DNA of 9,282 bases from Christensenella sp. UBA5399 (GCA_002407725.1 DHOD01000019.1:1-9282), one strand, 5' to 3'; shown: positions 1-6,222, counted from the first letter of the stretch. The notes: a model not told the origin generated them from the letters alone. Numbers and translations are program-made.

Positions 1-162
1 ACCAATACCGAGATGCCCAGCCTGAAAATCACAACGGCTGAAGACAAGCTGATGACCGCCCGCAACAAGTGGCTGTTTGCGCATCCGGATGCCGACGAGG
101 CGAAGAACGGCGCGTATGTCGGTATTACGGGAAAGAATCTCGATGTACGGGATTTTGGCTGA
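1..162 (+). CDS. C-terminal fragment of an unrecognised protein (5' end outside window)
   Basis: Frame 1 is open from the first base to a TGA at 160-162 and gives 53 residues. These include the stretches KITTAEDKLMTARNKWLF and DEAKNGAYVGITGKNLDVRD. The composition is that of a soluble, mixed-charge protein with no membrane segment in this part. I do not recognise the family. It does not resemble the C-terminus of agmatine deiminase or carbamate kinase, which might have been expected beside the carbamoyltransferase. Codon use (GCC, CTG, GGC, AAG) matches the other genes, and a terminator-like hairpin follows 17 bases after the stop. Both support a real gene end. It is transcribed convergently with the carbamoyltransferase, so it is not part of that operon. 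Confidence 0.6.
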   Translation, partial: TNTEMPSLKITTAEDKLMTARNKWLFAHPDADEAKNGAYVGITGKNLDVRDFG

Positions 163-179
163 AAATCAAAACAATCGAC

Positions 180-210
180 AAAAAGGCCTGGATTGCTCCG
201 GGCCCTTTTT
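180..210. terminator. Probable bidirectional terminator between convergent genes
   Basis: AAAAAGGCC at 180-188 can pair with GGCCCTTTTT at 201-210, with one bulged base and a 12-base loop. The A-run on one side and the T-run on the other let it end transcription both ways: the partial gene ending at 162 and the carbamoyltransferase ending at 230 on the other strand. Confidence 0.6.
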
Positions 211-229
211 ATTGCTTTTATGATTGGCG

Positions 230-1276
230 TCACCACGTCTTTTTTGTTTCCATGTACTGCTCAAACGCCTGCGTGTGTTGCTGCCGCTCGGATACGGTGG
301 CGCTGTGAAGCGTAGGCAGTATGTAACGCGCAAGCAGGGCCCGCTCGGTGTGCAGGCGGTTTTCCGCCTCGTCAAATATGATGTTGAGGCTGGGGTCGTC
401 CATGACCTCGGATGTGATCTCTACCCCGCGTGTTGCGGGCAGGCAATGCAGCACCTTGCAGGTGGGCGGCGCGTGCCGGAGCAGCTCAAGGTTTACCTGA
501 TAATTGGGGTAAAACGCCGCCCAGCGGTCGTCTTTTTCATCTTCATACCCATAATACCACCAGACGTCGGGCACAATAAAATCGGCGTCCGCCACTGCCT
601 CAAACGGGTCTTCGATCACACGAAAACTGCCGCCGCATTCGTCCGAACGCTTTTTGATTTTGGCGATTTCCGCCTTACCCATCGAGTATTGCCGCGGCGA
701 AGCGATTGTGTAGCTGAGCCCCAGCGATGCGGTGATGTGCCCGGTTTCGGTGGCCATGATGCCCACGTCCGATGAATCGCCCACAAACGCGATTTTGATA
801 TCCTCCAGCCGCTTGCCGGGGGGCAGGTGCTCCGACATGGTGAATATGTCGCACACGCCCTGCGTTGGGCGGATATAGTAGGTCATGGCGTTGAATACGG
901 GCACCTTGGCGTTGTTTGCGATATCCAGCACGGTTTGGTGCTCGACGGTGCGTATGACAATGCCCTTGCACATGCGGGAGAGAACCTCGGTGGTGTCCTG
1001 CAATGCCTCGTGGCTGCCAAAGTGAATCTCACCCGGCTTCAGGTACAGCGCATGGCCGCCCAGGTCTTCCATTGCAACCTCAAACGATACGCGGGTGCGG
1101 GTGGAAGGTTCCTCAAAGATCATTGCCACAGAGGCGTCCTGCAACAGGTTGGTAAATTTTACGTTGTCGTAGTCCGCAGCTTTTAATATGCGGATCAGGT
1201 CAAATATCTCCAGTATCTCTTCCTTAGAGTGTTCTATGTTGTCAATAAAGCTTTTTACGCCATGTTTGTTGACCAT
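230..1276 (-). CDS. ptcA: Putrescine carbamoyltransferase-like enzyme (aspartate/ornithine carbamoyltransferase superfamily)
   Basis: A 348-residue cytoplasmic enzyme expected to transfer a carbamoyl group between carbamoyl phosphate and an amine. In agmatine catabolism the reaction runs as phosphorolysis of N-carbamoylputrescine. The carbamoyl-phosphate loop STRTR is at residues 58-62, within EEPSTRTRVSFE. HCLPATRG is at 277-284, followed by FDEAENRL. The SMG loop of ornithine carbamoyltransferases is absent; at that place the protein has DVWWYYGYE (237-245), close to the YGLYE-type segment I recall from enterococcal putrescine carbamoyltransferase. The C-terminal helix extension of that family is also present. 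The start at 1276 is set by AAAGGAG eight bases upstream; an in-frame extension to 1399 has no such site. An oddity is RPTQ (136-139) where the family has HPTQ, a carbamoyl-phosphate-binding motif. Superfamily membership is certain; the substrate is inferred. Confidence 0.85.
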   Translation of the reverse strand: MVNKHGVKSFIDNIEHSKEEILEIFDLIRILKAADYDNVKFTNLLQDASVAMIFEEPSTRTRVSFEVAMEDLGGHALYLKPGEIHFGSHEALQDTTEVLSRMCKGIVIRTVEHQTVLDIANNAKVPVFNAMTYYIRPTQGVCDIFTMSEHLPPGKRLEDIKIAFVGDSSDVGIMATETGHITASLGLSYTIASPRQYSMGKAEIAKIKKRSDECGGSFRVIEDPFEAVADADFIVPDVWWYYGYEDEKDDRWAAFYPNYQVNLELLRHAPPTCKVLHCLPATRGVEITSEVMDDPSLNIIFDEAENRLHTERALLARYILPTLHSATVSERQQHTQAFEQYMETKKTW

Positions 1277-1376
1277 ATCGATATCTCCTTTGGATTGTTT
1301 TGTGATACCAGCCCATAAAAAAACTGTCATGATTGTATAATGTGCCCGGTCGGGATAGTACGAGAAATTGAAATGC

Positions 1377-1392
1377 ATACATTCTAGTGTAT
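1377..1392. promoter_or_regulatory. Palindrome A, candidate operator at the carbamoyltransferase start site
   Basis: ATACA-N6-TGTAT spans the predicted transcription start of the minus-strand carbamoyltransferase gene (about 1388). It resembles a second palindrome at 1439-1455 in the same orientation: both read RTACAT, five bases, then (A)TGTAT. The AsnC/Lrp-type protein encoded at 3003-3488 is the obvious candidate binder, but that is inference. Confidence 0.4.
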
Positions 1393-1394
1393 CA

Positions 1395-1423
1395 AACATA
1401 CCATAAACTTATTTTATATGCAA
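1395..1423 (-). promoter_or_regulatory. Candidate sigma-A promoter for the carbamoyltransferase gene
   Basis: Read on the minus strand, TTGCAT (1423-1418), a 17-base spacer and TATGTT (1400-1395) give an acceptable -35/-10 pair. Transcription would start near 1388 and leave a leader of about 110 bases before the ATG at 1276. I see no convincing riboswitch or attenuator in this leader. The surrounding sequence is strongly AT-rich, as expected for a control region. Confidence 0.45.
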
Positions 1424-1432
1424 TAAAAATCA

Positions 1433-1461
1433 TTGACAGTACATGAAAAATGTATTATTCT
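1433..1461 (+). promoter_or_regulatory. Sigma-A promoter for the antiporter-regulator operon
   Basis: Consensus TTGACA at 1433-1438, a spacer of exactly 17 bases and TATTCT at 1456-1461. Transcription should start near 1468, giving a leader of about 109 bases before the antiporter ATG at 1577. Palindrome B lies inside the spacer, so a bound regulator would block RNA polymerase directly. Confidence 0.7.
1439..1455. promoter_or_regulatory. Palindrome B, candidate operator inside the antiporter promoter
   Basis: TACAT (1440-1444), GAAAA, then ATGTA (1450-1454) is a perfect 5-bp inverted repeat with a 5-base spacer. It fills the gap between the -35 and -10 boxes of the plus-strand promoter and is related in sequence to palindrome A, 62 bp away (measured start to start). 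Confidence 0.45.
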
Positions 1462-1576
1462 GAACCCAACAGTAGACTTGCAAAATTTCAAAGACAAAAA
1501 ATGAATATCTCGATTATCCGTGTTTTTTAGTTTGGGAACGACTCTTGGATTTCAAAATTGTGGAGGTGTATTGTAT

Positions 1577-2962
1577 ATGAACGAACTCTCTGCACCAAAG
1601 AAGGCGCTGGGCGGCGCGGACGTATTCCTCGGGCTGGTGTGCGCGATTTTGTTTGCCGACCAGATTGCGACAAACACACAGATGGGGCCCTCGGTCATCG
1701 TTTGGTGGATTATAGCGGCAATCATTATATTTATTCCCAATGGACTGGTCACGGCGGAGCTGGCCTCCACGTATCCTGATAAAGGCGGTATTTATGCGTG
1801 GATACGGCGCGCGTTTGGGTCCAAGTGGGCCGCACGCACGTCCTGGTTTTACTGGATCAACATTGCGCTTTGGGTGCCATCGGCGTATGTGTGGTTTTCG
1901 GGCGGTCTGATCGGCGTGTTTTTCCCGGATGCGGGGTACTGGGTCGAGGTGCTGATCGGCGTAGCGCTTGTGTGGCTTACAGTATGGCTGTGCACCAAGA
2001 GCCTGGCGGACAGCAAATGGGTCATCAATATTGCGGGCATCACAAAAATCTTGATATTTGCAGTGATCGCCATCTGCGGCGTGGCCTTTATAGTGAACGG
2101 AAACCAGCCGGCCAATGTAATCAATGCGCAGACAATGGCGCCTACGCTGGATGGGGGGCTCAAATATCTGCCGGTCATTATTTACCTGTGCTGCGGAATG
2201 GAGATTCTTTCCGCCAATTCGCAGGAGATGCGGAACCCCAAAAAGGATATGCCACGCGCGGTGATCGGTTTGGTGGCAATCTGTGTTGTGTTCAACATCC
2301 TCGCATCCCTGGGCATGCTCAATGTCGTGCCGGTGGGCGAGCTGGACATCATCACGGGCGTGTACCAGACGATGGTGATTGCGCTGGGCAGCGAGCCGCT
2401 TGCGGGCTTTATGTTCTGCCTGTTGTTGTTCTCTGTGTTTGCGCAGATTATGGTGTGGATGCTGGGCGGCGCGGTCGGCGCGATGGAAGCGGGGCAGGAT
2501 GGAGAGCTTCCCAAAGTATATGCAAAAGAGAGCAAGAAATCGGGCGCACCGATCGGCGCGTTGGCGCTGACGGGCATTGTGTCTTCGGCTGTGATTGTGC
2601 TGTACGGGTTTATGGCGGAAACGGCGGGGGATCTGTTCTTTACATTACTGGCATTCAGCTCGATCGTGTATTTCTTCCCATACCTGATTATGTTCCCGGC
2701 GTTTATCAAGCTACGTACGTCGGACAGTACGCAGCGGGCGTTTAAGGCGCCGGCCGGCAAGTTTTTGGCGATATTGTGTGAAGTGGTGCTGGTGTTTGCG
2801 GTTGTGTTGTTTGTGTGGGCGCCGGACGACAACATGGGGTTTGATTGGGGCTATTCGCTCTCTATCATTATTGGTGTGATTGCAACAGTGGTGCTGGGAG
2901 AAGTGATTGTAAACCATATGCTTAAAAAGAAGGGACGGATGCTGGACAGGCCGGACGACTGA
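1577..2962 (+). CDS. APC-family amino acid/polyamine antiporter
   Basis: A 461-residue polytopic membrane protein with about 12 hydrophobic segments. It carries the APC-superfamily signature after the second helix (PNGLVTAELASTYPDKGGIYAW, residues 54-75) and an acidic, conserved segment around QEMRNPKKDMPRA (216-228). The overall layout recalls the glutamate/GABA and agmatine/putrescine exchangers. Its pairing with a putrescine carbamoyltransferase-like gene points to exchange of an amine or amino acid precursor for its product, as AguD does in the agmatine deiminase pathway; that substrate is inferred, not seen. The start at 1577 is chosen because GGAGG lies ten bases upstream; an in-frame ATG at 1520 has no such site. 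The gene is read from the promoter at 1433-1461 and followed after 40 bases by the regulator gene. The C-terminus is short, charged and cytoplasmic. Confidence 0.88.
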   Translation: MNELSAPKKALGGADVFLGLVCAILFADQIATNTQMGPSVIVWWIIAAIIIFIPNGLVTAELASTYPDKGGIYAWIRRAFGSKWAARTSWFYWINIALWVPSAYVWFSGGLIGVFFPDAGYWVEVLIGVALVWLTVWLCTKSLADSKWVINIAGITKILIFAVIAICGVAFIVNGNQPANVINAQTMAPTLDGGLKYLPVIIYLCCGMEILSANSQEMRNPKKDMPRAVIGLVAICVVFNILASLGMLNVVPVGELDIITGVYQTMVIALGSEPLAGFMFCLLLFSVFAQIMVWMLGGAVGAMEAGQDGELPKVYAKESKKSGAPIGALALTGIVSSAVIVLYGFMAETAGDLFFTLLAFSSIVYFFPYLIMFPAFIKLRTSDSTQRAFKAPAGKFLAILCEVVLVFAVVLFVWAPDDNMGFDWGYSLSIIIGVIATVVLGEVIVNHMLKKKGRMLDRPDD

Positions 2963-3002
2963 TATGCATGACTGGGGAAGGAAAACAGGAGGTTGACTGG
3001 AA

Positions 3003-3488
3003 ATGCCGGAATCGCTGAAGGCGTTTGACAACATCGATTATCAAATATTACATATGCTGCATGAAGACTGCTGGGTCACCGTGGCGGAGATGTCGCGCAG
3101 GCTGCGGATCAATGAACGCACGACAAAGCGGCGGCTGGAGCGCCTGGTATCGACAGGCGCGTGCCGCCCGGCGGTGGTTGTATCGCCCGACGCGTTTGGT
3201 TACACCACCATTGTGGATATTGAGCTGCATGTAGAACAGGCGCATTATGACGGGGCGGTTGCGTTCTTTACGGGGAATGTCGCCGTGTCGTACCTGTCGG
3301 CGGGCTGGGGCGAAATGAACATGCTGGTGCAGGCGCGCTTCAAAAACAGCGAGGAAATGGCGTCGTTCATCAACGAAACAATCCCCGGGCTGCAGGGCGT
3401 CACAATTGTGAAATACGAGATTGTGCCCAAAATTTATTTTAATACAGATAAATGGATGCCGGAAGAAGGCGATTTTAAAAAGAAATAG
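3003..3488 (+). CDS. AsnC/Lrp-family transcriptional regulator
   Basis: A 161-residue protein with the two-part Lrp layout. An N-terminal winged helix-turn-helix (about 8-55, opening FDNIDYQILHMLHEDCWVTV) has recognition helix INERTTKRRLERL (36-48). A C-terminal RAM-type alpha/beta domain (about 68-145) normally oligomerises and binds an amino acid or amine effector. The ATG at 3003 has AGGAGGT nine bases upstream. The gene sits 40 bp after the antiporter stop with no terminator between, so the two are probably co-transcribed. This suggests local control of the divergent antiporter and carbamoyltransferase promoters through the palindromes at 1377 and 1439. The last residues are basic (DFKKK). 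Family assignment is firm; the effector and targets are inference. Confidence 0.85.
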   Translation: MPESLKAFDNIDYQILHMLHEDCWVTVAEMSRRLRINERTTKRRLERLVSTGACRPAVVVSPDAFGYTTIVDIELHVEQAHYDGAVAFFTGNVAVSYLSAGWGEMNMLVQARFKNSEEMASFINETIPGLQGVTIVKYEIVPKIYFNTDKWMPEEGDFKKK

Positions 3489-3504
3489 CTGCGGCAACCA
3501 AAGA

Positions 3505-3632
3505 TTATACCAATCCCATTTAAAAAACGCTGGCGTTTTTTATAACTACGCTCCGCTTCGTTGAAACGCCCTTCGAAGAAAGCCAAAGAAGCACTTGTTA
3601 TAGCGTGGTACATGCGTTTGGAATTAGTATTA
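3505..3632. repeat. MITE-like element or palindromic intergenic repeat with imperfect terminal inverted repeats
   Basis: The left end TTATACCAATCCC (3505-3517) matches the reverse complement of the right end GGAATTAGTATTA (3620-3632) except for a few changes and one gap. AAACGC (3525-3530) pairs with GCGTTT (3614-3619) just inside, and TATAACTACGC on the left echoes the reverse complement of the segment around 3598-3608. The 128-bp unit can fold into a long imperfect hairpin and encodes nothing. It lies between the ends of two convergent operons, a usual landing place for such repeats. Copy number elsewhere in the genome is unknown. Confidence 0.45.
3522..3543 (+). terminator. Rho-independent terminator after the regulator gene
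   Basis: AAAAAACG (3522-3529), loop CTGG, CGTTTTTT (3534-3541): an 8-bp stem with a four-base loop and a six-base T-run, 33 bases after the regulator stop. Its symmetry would let it work in both directions. It lies inside the left arm of the repeat at 3505-3632, so the repeat may have supplied the terminator. Confidence 0.65.
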
Positions 3633-3676
3633 GAAAAGAACAAAAATCACAAGAGACATCGTTTATGAAAATCAAC

Positions 3677-3711
3677 AAAAAGCCCCCGGTATCATGCGAT
3701 ACCGGGGGCTT
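3677..3711 (-). terminator. Strong rho-independent terminator of the rpmG-rplA operon
   Basis: A perfect 14-bp stem (3680-3693 with 3698-3711, core GCCCCCGGTATC) closes a four-base loop and is followed on the minus strand by five T. It lies 18 bases past the rplA stop. On the plus strand it lacks a T-run, so it serves the ribosomal operon. Confidence 0.9.
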
Positions 3712-3729
3712 GTACATACGTATACGAAT

Positions 3730-4422
3730 TTACACGAATCTGACAGGATTGATTTTGATCCCGGGGCCCATTGTGGATGCAAGGACCACGCTTTTCAGGT
3801 AAGTGCCCTTGGCGGCGGATGGTTTGGCTTTTACGATCGCCTCCATGATTGCGCCCAGGTTGTCGTTCAGCTTTGCGTTGTCAAAGCTCTTCTTGCCGAT
3901 CGGCACGTGGATGATCGCAGTTTTGTCCAGGCGGTATTCTACCTTACCGGCTTTGATATCCGCAATGGCTTTGCCAACATCCATTGTGACCGTACCCGAT
4001 TTGGGGTTGGGCATCAGGCCCTTGGGGCCCAGCACCTTACCCATGCGGCCAACAAGGCCCATCATATCAGGCGTTGCAACAATCACCTCAAAGTCAAACC
4101 AGTTTTCCTTCTGGATTTTCTCGATCATTTCCTCCGCGCCAACAAAATCGGCGCCCGCATCCTCGGCCTCTTTGGCTTTCTCGCCCTTTGCAATGACCAA
4201 CACACGTACGGTTTTGCCTGTGCCATGGGGCAGCACGACAGCGCCCCTGACCTGTTGGTCGGCGTGGCGGGGGGCTACGCCCAATTTGACCGAAAGCTCA
4301 ATTGTCTCGTCAAAGTTTGCCTTGGCGGTCTGCAGGCAAAGGTCTATTGCCTCGGAAGGGTCATAGAGGTTGAGTTTGTCGTATATTTTTACGCTTTCCT
4401 TGTATTTCTTGCCTCTTTTCAT
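3730..4422 (-). CDS. rplA: 50S ribosomal protein L1
   Basis: A 230-residue protein of normal length for L1, which binds helices 76-78 of 23S rRNA, forms the L1 stalk and helps move deacylated tRNA out of the E site. It is recognised from [50 protein letters not shown] and [10 protein letters not shown] in the expected order. It begins four bases after the rplK stop, with GGAGGG inside the end of rplK as ribosome binding site, so translation of the two is probably coupled. In many bacteria L1 also represses translation of the rplK-rplA mRNA. Here the operon ends right after this gene at a strong terminator instead of continuing into rplJ-rplL. Confidence 0.98.
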   Translation of the reverse strand: MKRGKKYKESVKIYDKLNLYDPSEAIDLCLQTAKANFDETIELSVKLGVAPRHADQQVRGAVVLPHGTGKTVRVLVIAKGEKAKEAEDAGADFVGAEEMIEKIQKENWFDFEVIVATPDMMGLVGRMGKVLGPKGLMPNPKSGTVTMDVGKAIADIKAGKVEYRLDKTAIIHVPIGKKSFDNAKLNDNLGAIMEAIVKAKPSAAKGTYLKSVVLASTMGPGIKINPVRFV

Positions 4423-4426
4423 CTTG

Positions 4427-4852
4427 TCAGCCCTCCACTTCTACGCCCATGCTGCGCGCTGTGCCCGCAATCATGTTGACGGCGGAATCAAGGTTTGCCG
4501 CATTCAGGTCGGCCATTTTGGTGTTTGCAATCTCTTCAAGCTGTGCACGTGTGATCTTTGCAACCTTGTTTTTGTTGGGCACACCAGAGGCTTTTTCCAG
4601 TCCCACTGCTTTTTTGATCAGCACGGCAGCCGGAGGGGTCTTTGTGATAAAGCTGAACGAGCGGTCCGCATACACGGTGATGACCACCGGAACGACCAGG
4701 CCGGCCTGTGAGGCGGTCTTCTCGTTGTACGCTTTACAAAACTCCATGATGTTTACACCGTGCTGGCCGAGGGCAGGGCCCACAGGTGGCGCCGGTGTTG
4801 CTTTTCCCGCGGGAATCTGCAATTTGATGTAACCCGCAATTTTCTTTGCCAT
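4427..4852 (-). CDS. rplK: 50S ribosomal protein L11
   Basis: A 141-residue protein of standard length for L11, which binds the GTPase-associated region of 23S rRNA (thiostrepton site) and is needed for RelA-type stringent signalling in bacteria that have it. The N-terminal signature [20 protein letters not shown] (residues 21-40) contains the conserved proline pair, and the C-terminal RNA-binding domain ends with [10 protein letters not shown]. The start at 4852 ([10 protein letters not shown]) is chosen over an in-frame ATG at 4912 because AAGGAAAG lies just upstream and because the family starts here. The gene is 73 bp after nusG and 4 bp before rplA. Confidence 0.98.
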   Translation of the reverse strand: MAKKIAGYIKLQIPAGKATPAPPVGPALGQHGVNIMEFCKAYNEKTASQAGLVVPVVITVYADRSFSFITKTPPAAVLIKKAVGLEKASGVPNKNKVAKITRAQLEEIANTKMADLNAANLDSAVNMIAGTARSMGVEVEG

Positions 4853-4878
4853 TTTACTTTCCTTCTTTCTTATATGAT

Positions 4879-4912
4879 GTGGTAAGCGGCATATGGCATA
4901 TATGCCTCCCAC
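4879..4912 (-). ncRNA. Candidate L1-binding leader hairpin upstream of rplK
   Basis: On the minus strand the nusG-rplK gap reads GTGG-GA-GGCATA, a 7-base loop, TATGCC-GCTTA-CCAC. This is an outer 4-bp stem, an asymmetric internal loop (GA against GCTTA) and an inner 6-bp stem. L1 autoregulatory sites mimic its rRNA target and typically have a short helix with an asymmetric purine-rich internal loop next to a GTGGGAG-like strand. The fold is seen in the sequence; the function is inferred from position and resemblance. Confidence 0.45.
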
Positions 4913-4925
4913 TCAAAAACAACTT

Positions 4926-5612
4926 TTAAATCCGTTTCACCTGGACAAAATCCAGCTCGACCGATGTATCGCGGCCAAACATGGATACAAGCACGCGTAC
5001 CTTCTGGCGCTCGGCGTTCACTTCCTCCACCAGGCCGATAAAGCTTTCGAGCGGCCCCGATGTGACGATCACATTGTTGCCAACCTCGACATCCAGATTG
5101 ATGCGCACGTTTTCGATGCCCATCGAGCGCACTTCGGCGTCGGAGAGTGGAATCGGTTTGCTGGACGGGCCGACAAAACCTGTCACGCCACGCGTGTTAC
5201 GGACCACATACCATGATTCATCCGTCAAAAACATTTTGACCATTACATAGCCGGGGAACATCTTGCGCGAGACATGGCGTTTTTTGCCATTCTTGATCTC
5301 GACAGATTCTTCCATAGGCACTTTTACATCGATAATGGTTTCCTGCAGGTTATGGTTCTCAATTGTCTTGAGAAGGTTGTCCATTACCTTGTTCTCATAA
5401 CCCGAATATGTATACACGACATACCAATAAGGTTTGTCGGTCTTTTCCTGCTTAATGAACTTTTGTTTTTCGATAGCAGCCAGCGCCTCGTCAGAAATGT
5501 CCTGATCGTCAGTTCCAATATCCTGATCCGCCAGTGCTTCCGTTTCGGATGCGTCTACCTCAGGCGTAACGTTCTCCAAAGGCTCCTGGGCATCCATAAT
5601 CTCTTTTTCCAT
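4926..5612 (-). CDS. nusG: Transcription termination/antitermination factor NusG, with acidic N-terminal extension
   Basis: A 228-residue protein that binds the RNA polymerase clamp and modulates pausing, termination and transcription-translation coupling. The NGN domain runs from about 62 to 165 (WYVVYTYSGYENKV at 63-76, KMFPGYVMV at 117-125). The KOW domain covers about 175-228, with GPLESFIGLVEEV. The usual bacterial protein is about 175-185 residues; here some 57 extra residues precede the NGN domain, rich in Asp and Glu to about residue 48 and probably disordered. The start is supported by AGGAG eight bases upstream, so the tail belongs to the protein. It follows secE after 11 bases. Identity is certain; the tail's role is unknown. 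Confidence 0.97.
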   Translation of the reverse strand: MEKEIMDAQEPLENVTPEVDASETEALADQDIGTDDQDISDEALAAIEKQKFIKQEKTDKPYWYVVYTYSGYENKVMDNLLKTIENHNLQETIIDVKVPMEESVEIKNGKKRHVSRKMFPGYVMVKMFLTDESWYVVRNTRGVTGFVGPSSKPIPLSDAEVRSMGIENVRINLDVEVGNNVIVTSGPLESFIGLVEEVNAERQKVRVLVSMFGRDTSVELDFVQVKRI

Positions 5613-5623
5613 TCACTACACTC

Positions 5624-5896
5624 CTAAGCCATAAGGAAGTTCTGGAACAGTGTCCCAAGACCCCAGTCCATCAGACCGACAACCAGCGCAAATATCAAGA
5701 TAAATGCGATCACAGTGAAAGTGGTTTTGATCAGCTCTTTCCTTGTCGGCCAGGTGACTTTTTTGACTTCGCCAATTACATCCTTAAAGAAACGTATCGG
5801 GCTACGCCGTTGCTTTTTGTTCTTTTTTTTGGCAATTTTCTTTTGCTCGGCAACTTGTCTTTCTTTATCACTGCCCAATAGCTTTGTTTTAGCCAT
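5624..5896 (-). CDS. secE: Preprotein translocase subunit SecE
   Basis: A 90-residue membrane protein, the clamp subunit of the SecYEG channel. It has a very basic cytoplasmic N-terminus (about 1-32, KKNKKQRR), the conserved amphipathic helix and hinge EVKKVTWPTRKE (43-54), then one membrane helix (about 57-77). This is the short, single-span form found in most bacteria outside the enterics. GAGGT lies nine bases before the ATG. It sits 18 bp after rpmG and 11 bp before nusG, the standard order, and is surely co-transcribed with them. Confidence 0.97.
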   Translation of the reverse strand: MAKTKLLGSDKERQVAEQKKIAKKKNKKQRRSPIRFFKDVIGEVKKVTWPTRKELIKTTFTVIAFILIFALVVGLMDWGLGTLFQNFLMA

Positions 5897-5914
5897 AGTA
5901 TCTATACCTCAAAT

Positions 5915-6064
5915 TTATTTCGTTTCTTTGTGGACCGTATGCTTTTTGCAAAACTTGCAATACTTGGACATTTCGATCCTGTCCGGGTCGTTCTTCTTGT
6001 TTTTCATAGTGTCATAGTTCCTCTGTTTGCATTCTGCACATGCAAGCGTTATCTTTGTACGCAT
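5915..6064 (-). CDS. rpmG: 50S ribosomal protein L33, zinc-binding form
   Basis: A 49-residue protein read from ATG at 6064 to TAA at 5915, with GGAGGG seven bases upstream. It begins [12 protein letters not shown]. Two CxxC pairs (C9/C12 and C36/C39, CKFC) form the zinc ribbon of the 'C+' type of L33. The middle contains [13 protein letters not shown], and the end is KHTVHKETK. Bacteria with several L33 copies often also keep a cysteine-free form that is induced when zinc is short; none is in this window. It is the first gene of the operon and lies directly behind the promoter at 6139-6167. Confidence 0.96.
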   Translation of the reverse strand: MRTKITLACAECKQRNYDTMKNKKNDPDRIEMSKYCKFCKKHTVHKETK

Positions 6065-6097
6065 CGCGTTACCCTCCGTTTAAAATTCTACGCAATC

Positions 6098-6121
6098 AAA
6101 AAAAGGCTTGTTTCGCCTTTT
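6098..6121 (-). terminator. Candidate attenuator hairpin in the rpmG operon leader
   Basis: On the minus strand AAAAGGC, loop GAAACAA, GCCTTTT is followed by further T, making a seven-base T-run (6104-6098). The hairpin begins about 11 bases after the predicted transcription start (about 6132) and ends some 34 bases before the rpmG start codon. It therefore lies inside the leader, not at the end of another gene. The stem is weak (three G-C pairs), which suits partial, regulated termination. It may instead be an old terminator left from a lost upstream gene. Confidence 0.5.
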
Positions 6122-6138
6122 CTTAAAATACCTTATAC

Positions 6139-6167
6139 AGATTAGCATAAAAGTCGCCTGTTGTCAA
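6139..6167 (-). promoter_or_regulatory. Strong sigma-A promoter of the rpmG-secE-nusG-rplK-rplA operon
   Basis: On the minus strand consensus TTGACA (6167-6162), a 17-base spacer and TAATCT (6144-6139). A TATAAG follows just downstream and could act as an alternative -10. There is no tuf gene or tRNA upstream, so this promoter alone must supply the five genes. Confidence 0.75.
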
Positions 6168-6222
6168 TTGAAATCCGGTAATATTATACGATTCTCCAAT
6201 AAAAATGCAGACGCTTTTATTT

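Noticed and set aside
1317..1323. Seven-base T-run (minus strand) in the carbamoyltransferase leader, suggestive of attenuation
   Set aside because: No stable stem lies directly upstream of the run on the minus strand, so no terminator can be drawn.
1501..1530. Nine-codon open frame (MNISIIRVF) in the antiporter leader, ending just after a T-run
   Set aside because: There is no ribosome binding site, and I could not find paired alternative stems that would make it an attenuator. It is more likely chance.
1798..2745. 315-codon open frame overlapping the antiporter gene
   Set aside because: It is a shifted frame of the antiporter on the same strand, with Cys/Arg/Gly-rich nonsense composition. 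The antiporter frame has clear membrane helices and motifs.
3694..4479. 261-codon plus-strand frame across rplA
   Set aside because: It is antisense to the unmistakable L1 gene and has no ribosome binding site or recognisable domain.
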